Shown here piece after piece: positions 54,171 to 64,000 of a stretch of 64,000 nt of DNA. The notes beneath the pieces were generated by a model. That model was not told the DNA's origin and made no database searches. It worked only from the letters and a program-made list of their open reading frames with translations. Position numbers and translations under genes: made by a program. The DNA comes from Bufo bufo (Eukaryota > Chordata > Amphibia > Anura > Bufonidae): positions 304,056,622 through 304,120,621 of the forward strand of contig NC_053390.1 in the NCBI RefSeq assembly GCF_905171765.1. Reading direction: 5' to 3'. Within the stretch, counting starts at the first letter, position 1, and the number at the start of each line of letters is the position of its first letter.

Positions 54171-54940
54171 TAGTGTTGAGCAAACAGTTCGAGCATAGTT
54201 CGGGTCCGTACCGAATTTTGGGGTGTTCGTGACACGGACCCGAACCCGAACTTTTTCGTAAAAGTTTGGGTTCGGGTTCGTCGTTCGGCATGTATTTTGG
54301 CGCATTTTGAAAGGCTGCAAAGCAGCCAATCAACATGCATCATACTACTTGCCCTAAGATGCCATCGCAGCCATGCCTACTATTGGCAAGGCTGTGATTG
54401 GCCAAGTGCAGCATGTGACTCAGCCTCTTATAAGCTTGTGCGCAAGTCGGGACGTGCTCACTCCCGATGTGAATAGAACAGGGTTAGACGCAGCTGATGC
54501 TAGGGCGAGAATAGGCAGGGATAATTGAATAACTGGAAGCAAATTTCTCTCCTCCACCTGTGATTCATCTGAACAACTGCAGCTGAGCTGCTTTTTTGAT
54601 AGGGATTGGCTATTTTTAGAGTGGCCAGAGTGATTTTTCCATCCACATGTACCCGGGCTGACCGCCGGCCGCCATTTTGCGACTTGTAGTGCTGCAGCAG
54701 AAGCTGCCACAGTGTGCATTCCAAAGCTCCAAACAAGTCAGACATCTACACCTGGGATTCAGACCAATAGCGATTTAGCAGCACAGTCCAAGGCTATTTT
54801 TTTTAAAGGTTGTGCAGACCATTTTGTGGCACATGTTACTGGGCTGATAGGCGGCGGCCATCTTGGGACTAGTGCTGCAGCACAATCTCTCCCAACGTCC
54901 ATTAATCACTTGTAATAGTGGTCTGTGCCATAGAAATCCT
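54171..54940 (+). mobile_element. Left end and promoter of a hAT-like element
   Basis: Starts TAGTGTTGAGCAAACAG, a hAT-like terminus that also ends the repeat at 30724. An inverted block follows (GTTCGGGTCCGTACC and complementary words up to about 54290). A promoter layout comes next: CCAAT boxes near 54327 and 54398 (inverted), TATA-like CTTATAAGC near 54426, and GCCGCCATTTTG and GCGGCCATCTTG words near 54667 and 54853. It then runs into the 227-bp satellite. The rest of the element lies beyond the window. Confidence 0.5.
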
Positions 54941-57900
54941 ACATCAGGGACTTGGGTGTGCTTGTGTCACCCCTACTAATACCAGTCCACCTGTAAATCA
55001 TACAGTGAAAAGCCATAAAGTATTCCAGTGAGGGAATTTTTTATTTATTTAAAAAAGGCCAAGTTAGTTTATCTGGCGTTCAATATACTAGATACAGTTA
55101 GGCCTGCGTTTCATACATCTGGAATTAGCAAACTAATGTGCTGGGGTTGGGAAAACATATATGTACCAATACTAGAATCTGTCAAAGAAAGCGGTACTCA
55201 CATATAACAGTCATTCCATCTGTAATCCATACAGTCAAAAGACTGAAAGTATTCCAGTGAGGGAATTTTTTTTATTTAAAAAAGGCCAAGTTAGTTTATC
55301 TGGCGTTCAATATACTAGATACAGTTAGGCCTGCGTTTCATACATCTGGAATTAGCAAACTAATGTGCTGGGGTTGGGAAAACATATATGTACCCATACT
55401 AGAATCTGTCAAAGAAAGCGGTACTCACATATAACAGTCATTCCATCTGTAATCCATACAGTCAAAAGACTGAAAGTATTCCAGTGAGGGAATTTTTTTT
55501 TTATTTAAAAAAGGTCAAGTTAGTTTATCTGGCGTTCAATATACTAGATACAGTTAGGCCTGCGTTTCATACATCTGGAATTAGCAAACTAATGTGCTGG
55601 GGTTGGGAAAACATATATGTACCCATACTAGAATCTGTCAAAGAAAGCGGTACTCACATATAACAGTCATTCCATCTGTAATCCATACAGTCAAAAGACT
55701 GAAAGTATTCCAGTGAGGGAATTTTTTTTATTTAAAAAAGGCCAAGTTAGTTTATCTGGCGTTCAATATACTAGATACAGTTAGGCCTGCATTTCATACA
55801 TCTGGAATTAGCAAACTAATTTGCTGGGGTTGGGAAAACATATATGTACCCATACTAGAATCTGTCAAAGAAAGCGGTACTCACATATAACAGTCATTCC
55901 ATCTGTAATCCATACAGTCAAAAGACTGAAAGTATTCCAGTGAGGGAATTTTTTTTATTTAAAAAAGGCCAAGTTAGTTTATCTGGCGTTCAATATACTA
56001 GATACAGTTAGGCCTGCGTTTCATACATCTGGAATTAGCAAACTAATGTGCTGGGGTTGGGAAAACATATATGTACCCATACTAGAATCTGTCAAAGAAA
56101 GCGGTACTCACATATAACAGTCATTCCATCTGTAATCCATACAGTCAAAAGACTGAAAGTATTCCAGTGAGGGAATTTTTTTTATTTAAAAAAGGCCAAG
56201 TTAGTTTATCTGGCGTTCAATATACTAGATACAGTTAGGCCTGCGTTTCATACATCTGGAATTAGCAAACTAATTTGCTGGGGTTGGGAAAACATATATG
56301 TACCCATACTAGAATCTGTCAAAGAAAGCGGTACTCACATATAACAGTCATTCCATCTGTAATCCATACAGTCAAAAGACTGAAAGTATTCCAGTGAGGG
56401 AATTTTTTTTATTTAAAAAAGGCCAAGTTAGTTTATCTGGCGTTCAATATACTAGATACAGTTAGGCCTGCGTTTCATACATCTGGAATTAGCAAACTAA
56501 TTTGCTGGGGTTGGGAAAACATATATGTACCCATACTAGAATCTGTCAAAGAAAGCGGTACTCACATATAACAGTCATTCCATCTGTAATCCATACAGTC
56601 AAAAGACTGAAAGTATTCCAGTGAGGGAATTTTTTTTATTTAAAAAAGGCCAAGTTAGTTTATCTGGCGTAAAATATACTAGATACAGTTAGGCCTGCGT
56701 TTCATACATCTGGAATTAGCAAACTAATTTGCTGGGGTTGGGAAAACATATATGTACCCATACTAGAATCTGTCAAAGAAAGCGGTACTCACATATAACA
56801 GTCATTCCATCTGTAATCCATACAGTCAAAAGACTGAAAGTATTCCAGTGAGGGAATTTTTTTTTTATTTAAAAAAGGCCAAGTTAGTTTATCTGGCGTT
56901 CAATATACTAGATACAGTTAGGCCTGCGTTTCATACATCTGGAATTAGCAAACTAATGTGCTGGGGTTGGGAAAACATATATGTACCCATATTAGAATCT
57001 GTCAAAGAAAGCGGTACTCACATATAACAGTCATTCCATCTGTAATCCATACAGTCAAAAGACTGAAAGTATTCCAGTGAGGGAATTTTTTTTATTTAAA
57101 AAAGGCCAAGTTAGTTTATCTGGCGTTCAATATACTAGATACAGTTAGGCCTGCGTTTCATACATCTGGAATTAGCAAACTAATTTGCTGGGGTTGGGAA
57201 AACATATATGTACCCATACTAGAATCTGTCAAAGAAAGCGGTACTCACATATAACAGTCATTCCATCTGTAATCCATACAGTCAAAAGACTGAAAGTATT
57301 CCAGTGTGGGAATTTTTTTTATTTAAAAAAGGCCAAGTTAGTTTATCTGGCGTTCAATATACTAGATACAGTTAGGCCTGCGTTTCATACATCTGGAATT
57401 AGCAAACTAATTTGCTGGGGTTGGGAAAACATATATGTACCCATACTAGAATCTGTCAAAGAAAGCGGTACTCACATATAACAGTCATTCCATCTGTAAT
57501 CCATACAGTCAAAAGACTGAAAGTATTCCAGTGAGGGAATTTTTTTTATTTAAAAAAGGCCAAGTTAGTTTATCTGGCGTTCAATATACTAGATACAGTT
57601 AGGCCTGCGTTTCATACATCTGGAATTAGCAAACTAATTTGCTGGGGTTGGGAAAACATATATGTACCCATACTAGAATCTGTCAAAGAAAGCGGTACTC
57701 ACATATAACAGTCATTCCATCTGTAATCCATACAGTCAAAAGACTGAAAGTATTCCAGTGAGGGAATTTTTTTTATTTAAAAAAGGCCAAGTTAGTTTAT
57801 CTGGCGTTCAATATACTAGATACAGTTAGGCCTGCGTTTCATACATCTGGAATTAGCAAACTAATTTGCTGGGGTTGGGAAAACATATATGTACCCATAC

Positions 57901-60900
57901 TAGAATCTGTCAAAGAAAGCGGTACTCACATATAACAGTCATTCCATCTGTAATCCATACAGTCAAAAGACTGAAAGTATTCCAGTGAGGGAATTTTTTT
58001 TATTTAAAAAAGGCCAAGTTAGTTTATCTGGCGTTCAATATACTAGATACAGTTAGGCCTGCGTTTCATACATCTGGAATTAGCAAACTAATTTGCTGGG
58101 GTTGGGAAAACATATATGTACCCATACTAGAATCTGTCAAAGAAAGCGGTACTCACATATAACAGTCATTCCATCTGTAATCCATACAGTCAAAAGACTG
58201 AAAGTATTCCAGTGAGGGAATTTTTTTTATTTAAAAAAGGCCAAGTTAGTTTATCTGGCGTTCAATATACTAGATACAGTTAGGCCTGCGTTTCATACAT
58301 CTGGAATTAGCAAACTAATTTGCTGGGGTTGGGAAAACATATATGTACCCATACTAGAATCTGTCAAAGAAAGCGGTACTCACATATAACAGTCATTCCA
58401 TCTGTAATCCATACAGTCAAAAGACTGAAAGTATTCCAGTGAGGGAATTTTTTTTATTTAAAAAAGGCCAAGTTAGTTTATCTGGCGTTCAATATACTAG
58501 ATACAGTTAGGCCTGCGTTTCATACATCTGGAATTAGCAAACTAATTTGCTGGGGTTGGGAAAACATATATGTACCCATACTAGAATCTGTCAAAGAAAG
58601 CGGTACTCACATATAACAGTCATTCCATCTGTAATCCATACAGTCAAAAGACTGAAAGTATTCCAGTGAGGGAATTTTTTTTATTTAAAAAAGGCCAAGT
58701 TAGTTTATCTGGCGTTCAATATACTAGATACAGTTAGGCCTGCGTTTCATACATCTGGAATTAGCAAACTAATGTGCTGGGGTTGGGAAAACATATATGT
58801 ACCCATACTAGAATCTGTCAAAGAAAGCGGTACTCACATATAACAGTCATTCCATCTGTAATCCATACAGTCAAAAGACTGAAAGTATTCCAGTGAGGGA
58901 ATTTTTTTTTTATTTAAAAAAGGTCAAGTTAGTTTATCTGGCGTTCAATATACTAGATACAGTTAGGCCTGCGTTTCATACATCTGGAATTAGCAAACTA
59001 ATGTGCTGGGGTTGGGAAAACATATATGTACCCATACTAGAATCTGTCAAAGAAAGCGGTACTCACATATAACAGTCATTCCATCTGTAATCCATACAGT
59101 CAAAAGACTGAAAGTATTCCAGTGAGGGAATTTTTTTTATTTAAAAAAGGCCAAGTTAGTTTATCTGGCGTTCAATATACTAGATACAGTTAGGCCTGCG
59201 TTTCATACATCTGGAATTAGCAAACTAATTTGCTGGGGTTGGGAAAACATATATGTACCCATACTAGAATCTGTCAAAGAAAGCGGTACTCACATATAAC
59301 AGTCATTCCATCTGTAATCCATACAGTCAAAAGACTGAAAGTATTCCAGTGAGGGAATTTTTTTTATTTAAAAAAGGCCAAGTTAGTTTATCTGGCGTTC
59401 AATATACTAGATACAGTTAGGCCTGCGTTTCATACATCTGGAATTAGCAAACTAATGTGCTGGGGTTGGGAAAACATATATGTACCCATACTAGAATCTG
59501 TCAAAGAAAGCGGTACTCACATATAACAGTCATTCCATCTGTAATCCATACAGTCAAAAGACTGAAAGTATTCCAGTGAGGGAATTTTTTTTATTTAAAA
59601 AAGGCCAAGTTAGTTTATCTGGCGTTCAATATACTAGATACAGTTAGGCCTGCGTTTCATACATCTGGAATTAGCAAACTAATTTGCTGGGGTTGGGAAA
59701 ACATATATGTACCCATACTAGAATCTGTCAAAGAAAGCGGTACTCACATATAACAGTCATTCCATCTGTAATCCATACAGTCAAAAGACTGAAAGTATTC
59801 CAGTGAGGGAATTTTTTTTATTTAAAAAAGGCCAAGTTAGTTTATCTGGCGTTCAATATACTAGATACAGTTAGGCCTGCGTTTCATACATCTGGAATTA
59901 GCAAACTAATTTGCTGGGGTTGGGAAAACATATATGTACCCATACTAGAATCTGTCAAAGAAAGCGGTACTCACATATAACAGTCATTCCATCTATAATC
60001 CATACAGTCAAAAGACTGAAAGTATTCCAGTGAGGGAATTTTTTTTATTTAAAAAAGGCCAAGTTAGTTTATCTGGCGTTCAATATACTAGATACAGTTA
60101 GGCCTGCGTTTCATACATCTGGAATTAGCAAACTAATTTGCTGGGGTTGGGAAAACATATATGTACCCATACTAGAATCTGTCAAAGAAAGCGGTACTCA
60201 CATATAACAGTCATTCCATCTGTAATCCATACAGTCAAAAGACTGAAAGTATTCCAGTGAGGGAATTTTTTTTATTTAAAAAAGGCCAAGTTAGTTTATC
60301 TGGCGTAAAATATACTAGATACAGTTAGGCCTGCGTTTCATACATCTGGAATTAGCAAACTAATTTGCTGGGGTTGGGAAAACATATATGTACCCATACT
60401 AGAATCTGTCAAAGAAAGCGGTACTCACATATAACAGTCATTCCATCTGTAATCCATACAGTCAAAAGACTGAAAGTATTCCAGTGAGGGAATTTTTTTT
60501 TTATTTAAAAAAGGCCAAGTTAGTTTATCTGGCGTTCAATATACTAGATACAGTTAGGCCTGCGTTTCATACATCTGGAATTAGCAAACTAATGTGCTGG
60601 GGTTGGGAAAACATATATGTACCCATATTAGAATCTGTCAAAGAAAGCGGTACTCACATATAACAGTCATTCCATCTGTAATCCATACAGTCAAAAGACT
60701 GAAAGTATTCCAGTGAGGGAATTTTTTTTATTTAAAAAAGGCCAAGTTAGTTTATCTGGCGTTCAATATACTAGATACAGTTAGGCCTGCGTTTCATACA
60801 TCTGGAATTAGCAAACTAATTTGCTGGGGTTGGGAAAACATATATGTACCCATACTAGAATCTGTCAAAGAAAGCGGTACTCACATATAACAGTCATTCC

Positions 60901-63900
60901 ATCTGTAATCCATACAGTCAAAAGACTGAAAGTATTCCAGTGAGGGAATTTTTTTTATTTAAAAAAGGCCAAGTTAGTTTATCTGGCGTTCAATATACTA
61001 GATACAGTTAGGCCTGCGTTTCATACATCTGGAATTAGCAAACTAATTTGCTGGGGTTGGGAAAACATATATGTACCCATACTAGAATCTGTCAAAGAAA
61101 GCGGTACTCACATATAACAGTCATTCCATCTGTAATCCATACAGTCAAAAGACTGAAAGTATTCCAGTGAGGGAATTTTTTTTATTTAAAAAAGGCCAAG
61201 TTAGTTTATCTGGCGTTCAATATACTAGATACAGTTAGGCCTGCGTTTCATACATCTGGAATTAGCAAACTAATTTGCTGGGGTTGGGAAAACATATATG
61301 TACCCATACTAGAATCTGTCAAAGAAAGCGGTACTCACATATAACAGTCATTCCATCTGTAATCCATACAGTCAAAAGACTGAAAGTATTCCAGTGAGGG
61401 AATTTTTTTTATTTAAAAAAGGCCAAGTTAGTTTATCTGGCGTTCAATATACTAGATACAGTTAGGCCTGCGTTTCATACATCTGGAATTAGCAAACTAA
61501 TTTGCTGGGGTTGGGAAAACATATATGTACCCATACTAGAATCTGTCAAAGAAAGCGGTACTCACATATAACAGTCATTCCATCTGTAATCCATACAGTC
61601 AAAAGACTGAAAGTATTCCAGTGAGGGAATTTTTTTTATTTAAAAAAGGCCAAGTTAGTTTATCTGGCGTTCAATATACTAGATACAGTTAGGCCTGCGT
61701 TTCATACATCTGGAATTAGCAAACTAATTTGCTGGGGTTGGGAAAACATATATGTACCCATACTAGAATCTGTCAAAGAAAGCGGTACTCACATATAACA
61801 GTCATTCCATCTGTAATCCATACAGTCAAAAGACTGAAAGTATTCCAGTGAGGGAATTTTTTTTATTTAAAAAAGGCCAAGTTAGTTTATCTGGCGTTCA
61901 ATATACTAGATACAGTTAGGCCTGCGTTTCATACATCTGGAATTAGCAAACTAATTTGCTGGGGTTGGGAAAACATATATGTACCCATACTAGAATCTGT
62001 CAAAGAAAGCGGTACTCACATATAACAGTCATTCCATCTGTAATCCATACAGTCAAAAGACTGAAAGTATTCCAGTGAGGGAATTTTTTTTATTTAAAAA
62101 AGGCCAAGTTAGTTTATCTGGCGTTCAATATACTAGATACAGTTAGGCCTGCGTTTCATACATCTGGAATTAGCAAACTAATGTGCTGGGGTTGGGAAAA
62201 CATATATGTACCCATACTAGAATCTGTCAAAGAAAGCGGTACTCACATATAACAGTCATTCCATCTGTAATCCATACAGTCAAAAGACTGAAAGTATTCC
62301 AGTGAGGGAATTTTTTTTTTATTTAAAAAAGGTCAAGTTAGTTTATCTGGCGTTCAATATACTAGATACAGTTAGGCCTGCGTTTCATACATCTGGAATT
62401 AGCAAACTAATGTGCTGGGGTTGGGAAAACATATATGTACCCATACTAGAATCTGTCAAAGAAAGCGGTACTCACATATAACAGTCATTCCATCTGTAAT
62501 CCATACAGTCAAAAGACTGAAAGTATTCCAGTGAGGGAATTTTTTTTATTTAAAAAAGGCCAAGTTAGTTTATCTGGCGTTCAATATACTAGATACAGTT
62601 AGGCCTGCATTTCATACATCTGGAATTAGCAAACTAATTTGCTGGGGTTGGGAAAACATATATGTACCCATACTAGAATCTGTCAAAGAAAGCGGTACTC
62701 ACATATAACAGTCATTCCATCTGTAATCCATACAGTCAAAAGACTGAAAGTATTCCAGTGAGGGAATTTTTTTTATTTAAAAAAGGCCAAGTTAGTTTAT
62801 CTGGCGTTCAATATACTAGATACAGTTAGGCCTGCGTTTCATACATCTGGAATTAGCAAACTAATGTGCTGGGGTTGGGAAAACATATATGTACCCATAC
62901 TAGAATCTGTCAAAGAAAGCGGTACTCACATATAACAGTCATTCCATCTGTAATCCATACAGTCAAAAGACTGAAAGTATTCCAGTGAGGGAATTTTTTT
63001 TATTTAAAAAAGGCCAAGTTAGTTTATCTGGCGTTCAATATACTAGATACAGTTAGGCCTGCGTTTCATACATCTGGAATTAGCAAACTAATTTGCTGGG
63101 GTTGGGAAAACATATATGTACCCATACTAGAATCTGTCAAAGAAAGCGGTACTCACATATAACAGTCATTCCATCTGTAATCCATACAGTCAAAAGACTG
63201 AAAGTATTCCAGTGAGGGAATTTTTTTTATTTAAAAAAGGCCAAGTTAGTTTATCTGGCGTTCAATATACTAGATACAGTTAGGCCTGCGTTTCATACAT
63301 CTGGAATTAGCAAACTAATTTGCTGGGGTTGGGAAAACATATATGTACCCATACTAGAATCTGTCAAAGAAAGCGGTACTCACATATAACAGTCATTCCA
63401 TCTGTAATCCATACAGTCAAAAGACTGAAAGTATTCCAGTGAGGGAATTTTTTTTTATTTAAAAAAGGCCAAGTTAGTTTATCTGGCGTTCAATATACTA
63501 GATACAGTTAGGCCTGCGTTTCATACATCTGGAATTAGCAAACTAATGTGCTGGGGTTGGGAAAACATATATGTACCCATATTAGAATCTGTCAAAGAAA
63601 GCGGTACTCACATATAACAGTCATTCCATCTGTAATCCATACAGTCAAAAGACTGAAAGTATTCCAGTGAGGGAATTTTTTTTATTTAAAAAAGGCCAAG
63701 TTAGTTTATCTGGCGTTCAATATACTAGATACAGTTAGGCCTGCGTTTCATACATCTGGAATTAGCAAACTAATTTGCTGGGGTTGGGAAAACATATATG
63801 TACCCATACTAGAATCTGTCAAAGAAAGCGGTACTCACATATAACAGTCATTCCATCTGTAATCCATACAGTCAAAAGACTGAAAGTATTCCAGTGAGGG

Positions 63901-64000
63901 AATTTTTTTTATTTAAAAAAGGCCAAGTTAGTTTATCTGGCGTTCAATATACTAGATACAGTTAGGCCTGCGTTTCATACATCTGGAATTAGCAAACTAA
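54941..64000. repeat. 227-bp satellite with 15-mer higher-order repeat
   Basis: About 40 tandem monomers, for example CAGTCATTCCATCTGTAATC near 55208, 55435, 55664, 55891 and 56118. The first monomer (about 54950-55208) is diverged; the rest are nearly identical and vary mainly in the T-run length. Diagnostic variants (AAGGTCAAG at 55511, 58920 and 62329) recur every 3409 bases, which is 15 monomers. The array reaches the end of the window. Open frames crossing it (for example 57185-57481) are by-products. Confidence 0.95.

Noticed and set aside
54941..64000. Hammerhead ribozyme or gene in the 227-bp satellite
   Set aside because: No CTGANGA/GAAA pair is present, and the short open frames crossing monomers have no recognisable content.
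54941..64000. CRISPR-like array
   Set aside because: Monomers are contiguous 227-bp repeats with no unique spacers, in a vertebrate-type genome.

Overview
This window looks like intergenic or intronic DNA from a large vertebrate genome, most likely an amphibian (frog or toad). The reasons are the mix of repeat classes (Tc1/mariner, hAT, TWA-flanked Harbinger-type MITEs, CR1, L2, L1/Tx1 and Penelope-like elements), the spliced eukaryotic exons, TATA/CCAAT promoters and the lack of bacterial gene organisation. The species assignment is inference. Almost everything recognisable is mobile DNA, much of it nested.

Layout. 1-7579: a hAT transposon with a CCAAT/TATA promoter, 5' minisatellite and BED-finger transposase pseudogene, its coding region split by a second hAT-type insert (2802-4526, 8-bp target duplication). 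7580-11724: a giant foldback element with a MITE in its left arm and a young 5'-truncated CR1 LINE in its right arm. 11725-15535: a 96-bp minisatellite, decayed relatives and a Tc1-type MITE. 15536-17098: the first of three nearly identical DD37E Tc1 transposons with intact 338-aa transposases. 17212-29596, minus strand: a spliced Myb/SANT-like gene or pseudogene. Its three recognisable exons share compatible phase-1 junctions, and its introns and first visible exon are filled with transposons, including a 5.35-kb TTAA-flanked element built of hairpins and two arrays. 31853-40227: a full-length L1/Tx1 LINE with an 11-bp target duplication, ORF1 split by DD37E copy 2, and ORF2 carrying an in-frame CR1 tail fragment.

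40905-54170: a Penelope-like retroelement (RT plus GIY-YIG, minus strand). It hosts a mariner foldback, a DD34E Tc1 and DD37E copy 3 inserted back to back, a candidate solo LTR, and a 5-kb insert made of 633-bp monomers. That insert has a 14-bp target duplication and an internal inversion. Its reconstructed length is within 1 nt of exactly eight monomers and its two ends map to the same monomer position. This is the most unusual structure in the window. 54171-64000: the left end and promoter of a candidate hAT-like element, running into about 40 copies of a 227-bp satellite with a 15-monomer (3409-bp) higher-order repeat.

How the parts interact: nesting gives relative ages. The DD37E family, the 633-bp concatemer and the CR1 copy are the youngest; the Penelope, hAT and Myb-like gene are older hosts. 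No host housekeeping gene, tRNA, rRNA or CRISPR array was recognised.
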